A stretch of DNA of 64,000 bases from Filosporella fistucella (Eukaryota; Ascomycota; Leotiomycetes; Helotiales): the NCBI GenBank assembly GCA_030077755.1, contig JAQJZZ010000020.1, positions 1,178,001 through 1,242,000 on the forward strand. Direction: 5' to 3'. The position numbers and the translations under genes were made by a program. Shown here piece after piece: positions 14,923-26,557 of this stretch (positions are counted from its first letter, which is position 1; each line of letters opens with the position of its first letter). The notes under the pieces are model-generated. The model was not told the origin of the DNA, searched no databases, and saw only the letters and a list, made by a program, of their open reading frames with translations.

Positions 14923-15693
14923 CTAGTAAGGGTTATATCCACGGCCACGCGCGCTTCCTCTATATCCTCCTCGATATCCTCCTCTGGGGGGGAACCCGCC
15001 TCTCGGAGGGAATCCTCCTCGTCCTCTCATGCCTCCTCTACCTCGACCACGGTGCATACCAGGAAGATTTGTACGCTTTGGAACGACCTGAACAAAGTTA
15101 ATTTGAGTTCAAAAACTGAGAGGGCATTATCCAACCTTCAAATTGCGTCCAAGGAAGACACTCTCGTTCAAGACGAGGGCTTGAGCAACAAAGCTTGGTT
15201 CCGTGAACTCCACGTACGCATACCTGCATAACCTTGATTAGCATCCATCTCTTGCCAGGTAGCGTTGATCATAAAGATTCTTGACCAAGGCCTCCTCATG
15301 GTAGCAGAAATCGTAGAACGAACCCCTTTGGATGGCCTGTAAATTTGTCCAGCAAAATTGTGACCCGGTTGATGGAGCCACAGCTCTGGAAATGAGCCTG
15401 GATTTCCTCTGGTGATGCAGCATAATCTACGTTTCCCACGAAGATGCTTCTCGAGTCGATATCCTCCTTGTCCTCACGCAGATCGTTGCTTTGTTGATCC
15501 AATGTTGCTTGCATCTCTCGAAGTTTGGCTGCCTCCTCTTCCATCTCTGCGACTCTCTTTTTCATGGCCGATATCTCCTCCTACCCCAATTAACAAAGCA
15601 TCCGCAAGCCAGTTCTGTAGAGCATACCTCATCATTACCCTCCTCTTCATGTGACATTACATCCTCTGTGACCTTTTGCTCGTTGTCCGACAT
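14923..15693 (-). CDS. PAB2: Polyadenylate-binding protein 2 type RRM protein
   Basis: Four exons (15628-15693, 15324-15580, 15136-15223, 14923-15087) encode 191 residues. An acidic N-terminus ([15 protein letters not shown]) leads into a short coiled coil ([16 protein letters not shown]). A single RRM follows: RNP2 is SIFVGNVDY and RNP1 is KGYAYVEF, the latter created by the second splice. The C-terminus is an Arg/Gly-rich tail (RGRGRGG, PPRGGF repeats, ending GRGYNPY), a likely site of arginine methylation. This order is that of nuclear PABPN1/S. pombe Pab2, which binds poly(A) and influences tail length and nuclear RNA decay. It is divergent from the Hv1 gene across 0.8 kb. Confidence 0.88.
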
Positions 15694-16495
15694 TCTGACA
15701 AGCTTCAATAAGAGTTGCTAGCTCGAGTTGGAAAGATAACAGTATGTCAGACTTTTCTTCGTTAATGGAGAAGCCTAGCATATTAGATATCAGTGTGGTT
15801 TCGATAAAGGTGAATTGGGACAGTGGTAAATTTCATGGGAATCACAGCTCTAAAAAAGACGAATTCGTCCATCCCCAACCGGATCCGGAATTCCAGCCTT
15901 TGTCTTTCTCTGGTCGCAGAATAGTGATTCCAAACTGGTGCAAGGGATAATGAATGCGGGATAAGGCCATACCTGTATGATTCAATAGTAAGGAAAGAAG
16001 AGTTGAAGGCACAGACACAATTTGATGTTCATAAAATGTAGCAAGCATTTGTAAAGCCTCGCGGTCCGTCCCCAAGCGTCATTTTTTGCCAAGACGGTCG
16101 GCATGAGCTCTCTTCTCCACTCGAACCACAAGGCTGGGTAAACACCAGCATATCTATCTATACCCTTCGATGCAACATTGAGGTGAACCGGAGTCTCTCA
16201 ATTGACCATCCCCCGCATCTCTATGCGCCCTACTAAAACAAGTGTTTGATGTCCATGACAAAAACAATTGGTGTGTATCGAACGTTATGTCAAGATAAGA
16301 GCTGTGCGCCACGAGATAAACAGCTCCCTTCTGGACCACAATGCCCATATCTCCTTCAACATACAACATACAACATTTTCCTTTGCGTCATTATATCTCC
16401 TGCTGAAGGCTCGAGCCTGTCTTATTGCTGGTTAGAATCATTACTAGTCATATATCACTCTCATATATCCATTTTCCTCGCATTACGCATCAAGA
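15694..16495. other. Divergent promoter region of PAB2 and the Hv1 gene
   Basis: About 800 bp with no believable gene. It holds both promoters. A pyrimidine-rich leader with repeated TCATATA/TCCTC precedes the Hv1 start. Confidence 0.5.
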
Positions 16496-17296
16496 ATGTC
16501 ATCCTCATCCATTCAGCCCCTCCTCCGTAGCCGCTCGTTGTCTTCCTCCTCATCCTCCTCTCCCAAATCTCCTTCCCGTCACCCTTTCCGACTCAAGCTT
16601 CTCTACAGCACCTGCCGCTCTCGAGTCCATACCTTTCTCTCCTCGCAGTACCAACACTACCTCGTCCTCGCACTGGTCTCCTTTGATCTGCTGGGTATCT
16701 TCGCAGACATTATAATCAATCTCTATCAATGCGATGAGAAAGATACAGATCCGAAGTGGAACGATGTGCGAAGTGCTCTGGCGAGAGCGGGTTTGATATT
16801 CGGCTGCATGTTTATGTTGGAATTGATATTGAGCGTGTGGGCCTTTGGATGGAGGTTGGTACACCATTTCAAATCGCCCAAGTAATTCGATCCAAGGCAT
16901 GCTTTATACATGTGTCCTTTGTTCAAATCCATACTTTCAATCTCATTTATGTATATCTCGCATCGAGCGGCAAGCAAGTACTTACCCAAGCCCAGTTATT
17001 TCAACTCTAAATTCCATTGCTTCGACGCAACAGTTATTGTGGCCGGTTTTATCACCGATGTCCTGCTACATGGTGTACTCGAGGAAGTGGCTTCACTAGT
17101 CGTCATTCTCCGTCTATGGCGTTTCTTCAAGATCATTGAGGAGTTCACCGTCGGTGCCCAAGAACAGATGGACGGTCTGAACTTGCGGATTGAGCAGTTA
17201 GAGAGTGAGAATCAAGATTTACGAATCGAGCTCAAGAAGCAAAAGGGCACGTTGGACGAGGAAGCGATCGCCTTTCAAGGAGCAAGTGGTACTTGA
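16496..17296 (+). CDS. Voltage-gated proton channel, Hv1 type
   Basis: Two exons (16496-16854, 16996-17296) encode 219 residues, the usual size for Hv1. A Ser-rich cytoplasmic N-terminus precedes four membrane segments that form a voltage-sensor domain without a separate pore. S1 is LVLALVSFDLLGIFADIII; Asp64 aligns with the selectivity Asp112 of human Hv1. S2 is around GLIFGCMFMLELILSVW. S3 is FDATVIVAGFITDVLL, with the Asp typical of the charge-transfer region. S4 is ASLVVILRLWRFFKIIEE, with R159, R162 and K165. A coiled coil (about 172-210: LNLRIEQLESENQDLRIEL) should drive dimerisation as in animal Hv1. The predicted role is voltage- and pH-gated proton efflux at the plasma membrane. The second exon starts inside codon 120. 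Confidence 0.88.
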
Positions 17297-17566
17297 AGGT
17301 AAATTATGTTGGATTAGCACGAATTTTAATGGGCACAATACATTTCACAATACATTTGCGGTAGATCGCAGTTTGACTTTTGAATATATAAATTTTTTAC
17401 AAGAAATGCTGGCTTCATAATATTCTATCATACAGCTTTCTAACGAAGAGAAGAGTTCTAAGCTTTGAATGTATGCAACAACAGCGCGTTCACAAAGCGC
17501 AGAAATAAACATCGTTTAAGTGCTGATCCTCTCTCATCAATTTTCTGCCTTCGCTATCGCGGCGAT

Positions 17567-19441
17567 TTACGTCTTCCTATTTCTCTTGTCTCTTCCAGCC
17601 TCCTTCACAGGACTCACAAATGTGACATGTTTGTCCTCTTTCCTCAATCGCAGTGGATCGCCGCCGCTTCCTGATCGATTTCTTAATACTGTTCTCGGTA
17701 CCATTTTGTCACTATCATCCTCGATATTGATCTCGGCAACATCGCTATCTTCATCTTCACCATCGGAACTTGCACTCTTTGCATCGTTGTCGTCGTCATA
17801 TTCGCTATCATCACTAACTAGACTAGGAGCGTTGTTGCTGGCCACTGTGTTAGGGCTGAGATCGATCATTGACGGAGCATCAATCATTTCAGTGTCCATG
17901 TCGACCTCGCGATGGGTGTTCAGCGAATGTGCATGATGAGTATCAACTAGACGATTGGGGATTTTGCTGTGGCCAGCAGGATTGAGCACTGGAGTGGCCA
18001 TAGACAATCGAGGTGAAATCGCACTGAGACCTGGTACCCTAGCATTTCTACCATCGAGGCCTTTGCTGCTTGTAGGTCGACCCAGTGGGCCTGGCGAAAC
18101 ACCAGCACGAGCTGGAACACGCATAGGTGGAAGTGGCGAGTCGGCCGCTCCATCTAGACCACCAAGGTGTGGAGGCACGTCAATCTCATCATCAGAATCC
18201 TCATCATGAGAAGAGACCTCATCAAAGTTGACACGCTTCTTTGCTTCGCCAACGATCTCATTCAGATCCCCGCCGAAACCGTTGAGTCGCATCAGCTCGG
18301 AAAGATGAGGTGTAGAAGATGAGGGCACAAATGTTCGGCTTGGTGTTGCTAATGGTCGAGCAGGTGTAGAGGTCGTGCTAGTCGGTATGGCAGTCACACC
18401 AGGTAGATTGCCCTCAGCAAATTGTCTTTTGGATGTTTCAATAGCGGCAAGAAGGGCACGGTAGGATTCTTTGTCTGGCGGAGCGCTACTGATCAAGGGA
18501 TGAACCAAGCCATTTGCAACTATTGGGCTCTTCTCATCAGGAACACTGCTAATGATTTGGTCCTCCTCAATAGCGACGCCGCTAGCGACCGCGGCCTCTT
18601 CGTGGCTCTTAAAGTCTCGGCGATGAGCTATACGACAATGATTGATGAAGCCTTGAGTGCTTGAGAAATTTTCGCGATTACAATCAAGACAGACAAGCTT
18701 GACCAACTGACCATCTCCACGCTTGAGAGTGCAAGGTCCGTTCTTCTCCTTAGCTTGAGGATAGCCACTCGACAGAGCCTGCAGCTTTTGGCCTGCGGAT
18801 CCTCTGTGAGATCTAGACTTGCTCGCGAACCCAGTACCCTCAGCGAAGCTATTTCGTGTTGCACGACCTTCTGGTACAGTTTTGCCTGCACGTGATCCTT
18901 CAAATGTTCGTTGCCATTCGAATTGCTCACCGTCGAAACTCGGATCTGGAATGAGCCACTTGGCATAGTGTCGAGAGTAAGGGCCATCAACAACTCCAAA
19001 CGGAGGTGCCCACTGCGGTACTTTGTCTTTGTGACCAACAGCGGGACCTGTGCCGTTGGTAATATTCAGCATCTGCTCAGGAGTCGGAACTGAAGTTGGA
19101 TACGGAATCAAATGGCAACGTCGTAACTGTTCCAACGCAACTTGGCATTTGGACAGCTCTTGGTTGATCAAACGCAGCTCGTTGTGCTTCATCAAGATAT
19201 CCAAGCTGAACTGGGACTCAATGATATCACTTATCCTACTCGGATCCACGGTTGCCTCCCGACGCTCATTCACGCCATTTTTGGGATCTGGTGTGATGTT
19301 CGCATCGTCATGCGGTTTCAACCGCTTCCCCAAGTGTAATTCCTCGTCAACCGCATGCGGTACAGCATCATGGTCCTCCCATTTCCGTTTCGCAGCACTA
19401 CCATGCACTATCTCGACCACCGGTACTGTGGCATTCGCCAT
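17567..19441 (-). CDS. C2H2 zinc-finger protein resembling ADA acetyltransferase component AHC1
   Basis: A single open exon of about 624 residues from the ATG at 19441. An upstream in-frame ATG at 19522 would give 651, but MANATVPVVEIVHG looks the more natural start. Residues near 85-135 form a helical segment (SLDILMKHNELRLINQEL). A central zinc finger, LVCLDCNRENFSSTQGFINHCRIAH, has C-x2-C and H-x4-H spacing and runs into HRRDFKSHEEAA. That finger and its tail recall the AHC1-like fungal family, a subunit of the yeast ADA histone acetyltransferase complex. The C-terminal third is acidic and disordered (SSHDEDSDDEIDV, SEYDDDND), then ends basic. Nuclear location is inferred. The assignment rests mainly on the finger region. 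Confidence 0.6.
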   Translation of the reverse strand: MANATVPVVEIVHGSAAKRKWEDHDAVPHAVDEELHLGKRLKPHDDANITPDPKNGVNERREATVDPSRISDIIESQFSLDILMKHNELRLINQELSKCQVALEQLRRCHLIPYPTSVPTPEQMLNITNGTGPAVGHKDKVPQWAPPFGVVDGPYSRHYAKWLIPDPSFDGEQFEWQRTFEGSRAGKTVPEGRATRNSFAEGTGFASKSRSHRGSAGQKLQALSSGYPQAKEKNGPCTLKRGDGQLVKLVCLDCNRENFSSTQGFINHCRIAHRRDFKSHEEAAVASGVAIEEDQIISSVPDEKSPIVANGLVHPLISSAPPDKESYRALLAAIETSKRQFAEGNLPGVTAIPTSTTSTPARPLATPSRTFVPSSSTPHLSELMRLNGFGGDLNEIVGEAKKRVNFDEVSSHDEDSDDEIDVPPHLGGLDGAADSPLPPMRVPARAGVSPGPLGRPTSSKGLDGRNARVPGLSAISPRLSMATPVLNPAGHSKIPNRLVDTHHAHSLNTHREVDMDTEMIDAPSMIDLSPNTVASNNAPSLVSDDSEYDDDNDAKSASSDGEDEDSDVAEINIEDDSDKMVPRTVLRNRSGSGGDPLRLRKEDKHVTFVSPVKEAGRDKRNRKT

Positions 19442-20088
19442 CTTGAAGTCTGCCTCTCCATTTACCACCTTATCGCAACCCCTGGACTCGGTGATCCAAG
19501 CAAATGGTCGAAACATTCGCATACAGCAGAACGGCGGGGTCGTATGGGAAATGGCGCGACCAGGCGCTTTTATTGCGAGAGCGAGATTTGCGCCAGTGTT
19601 ACCAAACCTAAGTCGCGCTCATGAGTGAGCAGGTGTTGTTGTTGAGTGTGTTGGTGATTGACGGTCGCAAAGGCGAATGACCACTAGTTCCCGGGCTGAC
19701 GTCGACAAATACGAAACCCCTTAAACCCCGAAAACCGAAGTAGTGATCGTACAAATGCGCCGAAAGTGGTGTACAAGAAGGGATTTAATTAATAGTTGCA
19801 GTGGGAAGAATGCGCTCGAAGGAAGGAGTGCGAGAAGAGAATGTTGCCGTCGTGGCCGGTGTCGAGACAAGATGGGTTGTGGTTGTTGGTTGCTGCTGAG
19901 CTGGCGAGGTCGAGAAAGGATGGTGAGAATGACGAACGGCGCGCCAGAGCAAGAGAAGGCAAGGGCGGAAAAGGAGGGATATTACAAGAGAAGAGTAAAG
20001 AGGTGAAGTTGAACGGGGACGACTAAAGGTGAAAGATGAACAGGCGAAAGAGTTCGAGTTTGAACGAGGTATTAAAACAGAGTATCGA

Positions 20089-20118
20089 GGTGGTGGTGGT
20101 GGTGGTGGTAGTGGTGGG
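20089..20118 (+). repeat. GGT-type trinucleotide microsatellite
   Basis: Seven consecutive GGT units followed by imperfect AGT/GGT units, upstream of the AHC1-like gene and outside any convincing coding region. Confidence 0.85.
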
Positions 20119-20643
20119 TTCGGTTTGGAATATAGTCGAAGTTGGTTGTGAAGGTACGGCAAAGTCAGGTCGCGGGTGAAAAAGATGGGGGATTTATTTT
20201 GAGATGCTGGGCCTGCGCCTGCGACCTTCTGAAGGCGTGAGCGTCGGAGTGGCAGGAGTACAATTTGGGCTCGGTTTAGAACAGGCGTACGGGATAGTGG
20301 ATATTTTGTTTTCCACTCTATGCACGAAGCAGGAATGGACAAGGAATGAACAGGGGAGCCAGAATGCGACAAGGGTAAGCCAATCGTAACTAAGACCAGA
20401 TAGGAAAAGTGCGAGGGAGATTGTGCCTTGGACCGAGCTAGGATAATTGGTAGCTCCGATGGTTTATTGGCTTCGCGGAACTTGGCAAGAGGAGTCTGCC
20501 GTCCCAGAGTTGGATGTGGATGCAGAACGATGCTGTGTGGATGTGGCCTGGGCGTTTTGATGCTCCGACGGGTTTAGTGTGCGATGCAGATACGAAAAAG
20601 GGGGTGCAAGTAACAAAGCTTCCGAGGCGAGGTGAGTGATATT

Positions 20644-20680
20644 GAGGGAGAGAGGGAGAGAGAGAGAGTGAGTGAGAGCG
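20644..20680 (+). repeat. GA-rich purine tract
   Basis: A run of GAGGGAGA and GAGAGA units about 37 bp long, in the same long intergenic region. Confidence 0.8.
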
Positions 20681-23600
20681 GGAAGTGAGCAATGAATCGG
20701 ATGTGATGCCATGAGTTGAGTAGGGACGGTATGGGTGTGGATGTGTAGTGGTGGTTGAGTGCGACACTGTCTGTACCCTCCGAGCCTGAGCATGAGGAGT
20801 AAAAAGTGTGAGTGGAACCTGTCCTCTGTGTTCCGTATGGACTTGTCCAAGATCACATCAGAATCAATCCCCTTACACAATACTCTTCTGCACTGTACTA
20901 TACTTATACTGTATGTATGGGCTGCGTATCGAGATCGGTGATGCCTGCGATGCATCCTCACTAAATGACTAACTGATTGATGGTGTCGATACTGATCACG
21001 AAATATCCCTCTTCGTACTCGCAAGTCTTTTATCACTCCATCCTCTATTATTACCTTCCAGAGACTTTTCAATTTACTAATTCGCCCAGAAACGAATGAT
21101 GCCAATATCAGACAACGCTCGTTCTCTGCACTTTAAATTTCCGCATGGTGCTGACGGTGCTTCAACACCCGGAGTGACAAAGTGCCTCTAAGAGCGTGCA
21201 AAAGTGGGAGGCATCCACCTCGTGAGTTAACCAAAGTCAGTATCCTAAATCGGTCAACTCGGCCAGCACTGTAATTGATTCGTCCCATCCCATCCAGCAA
21301 GCCGCGCGGATTTCAGTCAGCTCAAAAGCAACCCTGATGTCCCCGAATCGGATAGCCATGTGTAGCTTGTACTACAAGTACATATCGCAAGAGCCTCTAG
21401 TCAACGGTCAGAATCTGAGACCGCATAGAATCCTTGTCTGGCCTTAACCTACCATAACCGAGCAGGCTATGTGTCCAACCCAACGCAGCCGTGTCGAGGT
21501 TATTAGTACTCAGTACTTTACGAGCCTCTCGAACGTGCAGAATTTCTGACTCCATCAAGCAAGTTTGCTGATTGTTGTAGATCTACATTTTGTTTTCAAT
21601 GCAACGAGGTTTGTGCTCTATCAAATCCTGAATCAAAAGGAAACCTTCATGCGCCTTGCTTTTGTTTTGTTTGGCTACTGCCGAGTGAGAAGTCGAGGCT
21701 GCAGCTGGGGATGAAACCCTCAGCTGAATGGACCCCACATGCATAGACAATGAGGGACAGCCTGTGACATGACAGCTTCGCCAAGGTCTTCTGGTCTTAT
21801 CGTCAGTCGAGATATTATAAGAACAGGATGGATGAGCTAGTTTCCAGGCAACTGCGAAAATCTACTGCTCTCCATTCTGACATGTGATTGGTCTCGAATT
21901 AGTTGGTGTTAGAAAGGAAACACTTCGTTCGGTTTCCTTTTGCTCTCTAATTCATAGGCAAGATCAGCGTTCTAAAGGCTTGCTTCTTTCGTCAAACAGC
22001 TATGGGGTACCAGGACCGCCCTTGCACCGGCTCTATGCCCAAAAAAATTTACTGGACCCTGTTTAACACTTTGAATGTTAGAAAATAATAAGTATACATT
22101 CACCTCGAGGTTTTAGCTACGAAGGTTTGGAAGTTGATTTCACTCTCTTGAAAATCAATTCGAAGTCGAATAATCCACTTGAGCTGAAACATATCATCTC
22201 CAGGACTCAAAGTCGAAGCAAATAGTTTCAAGTATATCCATTCATCTCCAAACTTCTCTTATCAGGCTTTCTGCACTTCGATTATTCTAAGATTTTGAGA
22301 ATTTTTATTTTAACATAGTAAATGGCCCTGAAAACGTAGTAAAAGGTTGACCGATGATAGAGTTAGGTATGTATGCTAGAGGGCTCAGGCTCTTTGTCAA
22401 GGGAAATTCCATCAGGATGAAATTCTCACCTCAAATGCAATCACTAGGGAACCGAGTTATTCGTCTTAGCCAGGAGCTTTCAGAAGAGGATGAAACTATC
22501 TATCTCACAGGGTAGTGTCAGTTCTCAAGCTTCTCCTCTACTGCTAGCCGCATTTTTCTCTCCACAATCCGGGGCCTCCATTGCTTCTAGTCTATATTGA
22601 AGGCCTACCTTCCTCCTACAATCCTGTTTCGGTGTTATCTTGCTCTCTTTAGAGACTGTGGGCGTATGCCGGTTATCTGAATATCGATTGTGTCCGTAGT
22701 TGGCTATGTTGTTTTGCCTCTAATGCAAATAGTTGGTGGTTCTTCGATATAGCCATTGCAAGCCACAAGCAGCTCCATTTGCTAGTAAATATTTGCCTGT
22801 CTGTTTAACCATTGTTGGTAAAACTTTGTGAGTCGGATTCGACGCAAATCGATGCCAATTTGGTGGGGTGTTTGGCTGCCTCTCCTCAACGCTGGGTGCT
22901 TTCAATGTGCTTGCAATCAGTTGCTCTCCGCATTGGTACCCCAGATATAGTGGGGCAATGTGCTATAGTCGCGTTGAAGAATATCTCTGCATAGAATTTC
23001 CTTTCTACTTTTGCTTTGAATGTGGATCAGAGTGGATTATAACGTGGACACTATAGACAACAAGGCCGTCTTGTAAGAGATTACCATGTGTGCCACAGGT
23101 CAGAGTTCGTTTCGTACTTACTTCTGCTACTTTTCATATTTCGTATAGGTTAATTGCCAATTCTGTATCTAAAAATGTTTGTTAAACAAAGTATACAAGC
23201 TCCCGCTAGATCAAATGAATATTCGTGCAAATCTGGCCGGTTATGACTTTGTAGAGAATTTCTAGCTTTATTCTAGTAGCACATCGAGAATCTAAATGTA
23301 ATTGTGTAATCTCGTTCATTCAAAATATCGCCTGAAAGTCCATACAGAAATGATGGTCTCTTTTCTACTCGGATAAAACACAAAGGGCACAACGAACCTC
23401 ACATCCCGATGGCACAGGGTATATGATGCACAGTTTCAAGATTTAGTAGCTCAATTTTTCCTAAGATTTACAAAAGAAATGGTGTTGCTTAGATATTGCC
23501 TTACTTTGTGCACATACTGGTCAGTCAGGGATGCCTATTCAAAGAGATAAAGACGACGAGTAAATCCAAAGCGCCATCCATCCATTGTTCAAAAGGCTTC

Positions 23601-24159
23601 GAAACATCAATTCTCAAGCATCTTGAGTCTTGAAAGCGTCTCAGCATGTTTGTCCTCTACATAAAACATTACTGATACGGACACCTTCCTCATCATTTCG
23701 CTCTCCCAAGTATCTCGTCAATATATCACTAGAATCCTACTTATCAAGTAACAGATTCTCCATGCTGTGTCATCGCAAGCATTTCAAGAATAGGAAAGCA
23801 AATATCGAGAGACGAGATCCCGTTATTGCCAGGCCGGATTGAATCATTAGGTGGCATGCCTCGATATCATTAATAGCTTAGATATGAGTATCCCATAATA
23901 CGACTCGAAATCTTGCGCCTAAATTGTCCCTCGTGTAAGACACAGAAGTTCAAGCAATGTGTACTGTATACGTTGATGGCAGCCTTGCCGGGCACTATTT
24001 TCTGGATCTTGTGTAAGCCATTGTTCTTCAGGGGATTGTCATGATAAACAAGCAGTTTGAGCCTAATAAAGTGTAACTTCAAGATTTATGTCGTCAATAC
24101 ATTTCATGCTATTCACTAATTCCGTTGCAGTATACCATGGCTTGCAGTGAAATTTACAA

Positions 24160-25191
24160 ATGACAAGGCTGAGCAAAAAAAAGTTGGCGGCGGCCTTGCC
24201 CCGCAACCTCGTGCTACAGTATACCTCGACAAGGTCAACCTCCAAACGGCCATCAACCAAACCATCAACGACGCGCTTGGCAGAACTCCAAATGCCTCGA
24301 ACGAAAACAAATCCCAGAAAGAGTGCTGGAGGTCATACTTTGCGCGAAATCTCGAAGACGAATCAGGAAGCAAAACCACAACAGATTCAGGATACCAGGA
24401 AGAAGAAACGCGAAAAGCGAAAAGCTGGGAAGAATGGAGCTCTACCACAGACACCACAATCACCTCCACCTCCACCGAATACAGATGCCATGGAAATCAC
24501 GAATGCAGAACTAATTGACGAGAGTATGGAAGTAGATCAGACTACAAAATCAAATACTGGATTTATCGAGTCAGCGTCCTGGATTAACACATCATTCCTC
24601 GCCGACCTATCGAAAACGCATGAGCTCACAACAATACACATGATTTCCTCATCGCAGATTCATAAAAAGGTTACGAGGGTTCTAGAAGTTCTTTCGACAT
24701 TTCCCGCGGAACCGCCGGCGAAATCACCAGTGGTAATGCTATATACGAAAGCGAAGACAGCTTCAAAAATGATTTCTGTGGTTGAGATCGTGAAGAGGGA
24801 GATTGCGCAGAAGGAAGGGAAGTGGTTCCAATATAATTGTGTGGACAGTATATTGGAGGAGAGGATGGAGGCTGAGAAAAGAGGGAAGGGTGAGAAGGGA
24901 GGGTTGGATGACACAACGGCAGAGAATGAAGAGGAGGAAGGGGAGGAAGCCGAAGAAGCTTTCGAGACTATGAAAACGCCCTTTGAGAGGGCAATTGAGG
25001 GTCAGAAGAAAGTTAAAGCTACGCCCACCATGACGATATACTTGTCGCGAATTCGAATTGATGGTCTAAAGAAGGACTTCACGTATGGTTTCCGGGTCTT
25101 TCTGCCATTCCTGCTAACCCAGCTACAGAGAGCAAACCAATGGAAAAGATATATGAGATACCCACACAGCGATATGTTACTTAGAGGATAA
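24160..25191 (+). CDS. Alba-domain (DNA/RNA-binding) protein
   Basis: One open exon of 343 residues. The N-terminal 110 residues are very basic (MTRLSKKK, KTNPRKSAGG, RKKKREKRKAGK) and disordered, ending in a Pro run. The domain at about 150-235 (TIHMISSSQIHKKVTRVLEVL, PVVMLYTKAKTASKMISVVEIVKREI, QYNC) has the pattern of Alba/Rpp20-like nucleic-acid-binding folds in filamentous fungi. An acidic loop follows (ENEEEEGEEAEEAF), then TPTMTIYLSRI as a possible last strand. It probably binds RNA or chromatin. The ATG at 24160 is used. The next in-frame ATG (24292, MPRTKTN) is possible, and the -1 frame is also open over the first 350 bp. It converges on VTC1. Confidence 0.68.
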   Translation: MTRLSKKKLAAALPRNLVLQYTSTRSTSKRPSTKPSTTRLAELQMPRTKTNPRKSAGGHTLREISKTNQEAKPQQIQDTRKKKREKRKAGKNGALPQTPQSPPPPPNTDAMEITNAELIDESMEVDQTTKSNTGFIESASWINTSFLADLSKTHELTTIHMISSSQIHKKVTRVLEVLSTFPAEPPAKSPVVMLYTKAKTASKMISVVEIVKREIAQKEGKWFQYNCVDSILEERMEAEKRGKGEKGGLDDTTAENEEEEGEEAEEAFETMKTPFERAIEGQKKVKATPTMTIYLSRIRIDGLKKDFTYGFRVFLPFLLTQLQRANQWKRYMRYPHSDMLLRG

Positions 25192-25486
25192 GTCTTTGGT
25201 GAGGAGGCGGTGTTTGTTGGGCATGGATAAGTACTATTAAAAGTCCTTGCTGGTCCTATGTTCTATGTTCTATTCCATCCCCAACGACCTTCCCGAGCAG
25301 CAAGCTAGCGATGTCCTTGAAAGATTCCAGTGATATACAGCGACGCACCATGCCATCTAACGCCAACGCATCAAATCGTTCACCCACCATATATACACGC
25401 TTCAACCCCACCAATGCACCTGTACTCTTCTTTCGTTCCCAATCGGAGTCGTCCACAGTCCAAGTACTACTACAAGAATGCGGCCG

Positions 25487-25940
25487 TCAATGCTTCTTGT
25501 CCTTGTTGCCAGAAGTCTTATCCGCAATGACCCAGATGAAGTTGATTGTGATTGCAGCCAAGAGAAGAACCGCGAGCATCGTAGGACCAAACTTGTCGTC
25601 GAACCCTCCTTGCCCGCGTTGGCGAATTGACTTTGCTCTCCAATGATACGTATAAAGAGCATAGATCATTGCTAGCATAGCAACTACGGTGAATGCACAG
25701 GCAGATACGAGTGCTGCATTATTCTGGGCGAAATTCAACATTCCAACCGCGAGAGCGCTGAGGATAACACTGAAGTTCAACCATGACAGAAACGTTCGCT
25801 CATTGGCAAAGAAGACCTTGGGCTCGACTCGAGTAGGAAGGGCAATGCGTTTGCCTGTGATAATATTGTCAGCAATAATAGTGATCAATTGGGATTGATC
25901 AAATACCTGGTGCAGTCTGGAGAAGAGGTTGGCTTGACAT
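25487..25940 (-). CDS. VTC1: Vacuolar transporter chaperone subunit 1 (polyphosphate polymerase complex)
   Basis: Two exons (25907-25940, 25487-25854; 52-bp intron) encode 133 residues, close to yeast Vtc1 (129). The spliced start is [20 protein letters not shown], followed by [20 protein letters not shown], the hallmark of the DUF202/VTC membrane domain. Three hydrophobic segments follow (about 35-55, 60-82, 103-125), and the tail is basic (GNKDKKH). There is no SPX or catalytic tunnel domain, as expected for Vtc1. The subunit is part of the vacuolar-membrane complex that makes polyphosphate from ATP and moves it into the lumen. It is divergent from the dynein light chain gene. Confidence 0.95.
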
Positions 25941-26557
25941 CTTCAGGGTTGGACGAGCTTGAAAGTCTGTGGAACCCGGAATAAGTATTGATTGGCTAAG
26001 TCTGTTTGCGAGGTTGAATGACGGTGATCCGGTTCACGAACGTCACAATTGATTGTCTTGAATTTTGGTCAATTGATTTCTGATTCTGAACTTCGTGCGA
26101 TATGATATGGATCTGGCGGGGAATATTTTCGTGGCACGGAATTGACGTAGGAGCTTAGAGCTTGAATTGCTTGAAGAAAAGAAAAGCAGATGGGTGTAGT
26201 GGGGCAGTAGCAAGTATTCAGTTGCACCAGACAACGTGCTGCGAGAAACTCTTATCATTTGCCAGTAGATTTCACTGTACCAAGTAGACCAGCCCAGTCT
26301 TGCTCTAGCCCCTTCTGGACAAAATGGATCACCTCCACACCTCAGCCATCATAGTTTTATTGCCTTGTAACCTAAGGCTTTGGCTTGTCCGATAGCTCCT
26401 TCCCTTTTTGAGTTTCAAGGTTCCCCAGACACGGGTCACGGGAACTGCCATTGGCTTGCAGATGCTTTAGCTGGTAGCGTTTTTCAGACAACAATCCCTC
26501 TCAGCAATTCTACATAACCAATTCACATTCAAATCCCATCTTGTAGCATTAAGAAAC
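25941..26557. other. Divergent promoter region of VTC1 and the Tctex-1 gene
   Basis: About 600 bp without coding evidence; it holds both promoters and 5' leaders. Confidence 0.5.

Larger units (their letters stand above)
19442..24159. other. 4.7-kb intergenic region between AHC1-like and Alba genes
   Basis: The largest gene-free stretch in the window. The left part (19.5-21 kb) is mixed in composition with simple repeats. The part from about 22.0 to 23.9 kb is clearly AT-rich with scattered stops in all frames. Open frames of 60-213 codons exist, but several begin at non-ATG codons and none shows family features. It may hold long promoters or old, mutated repeat sequence; I cannot tell which by eye. 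Confidence 0.45.

Noticed and set aside
19785..20372. 195-codon minus-strand frame upstream of the AHC1-like gene
   Set aside because: It spans the GGT microsatellite, which creates a proline run; Ser/Pro-rich with no family features.
20464..21105. 213-codon minus-strand frame in the long intergenic region
   Set aside because: It opens at a TTG rather than ATG, is His/Ser low-complexity, and spans the GA-rich tract.
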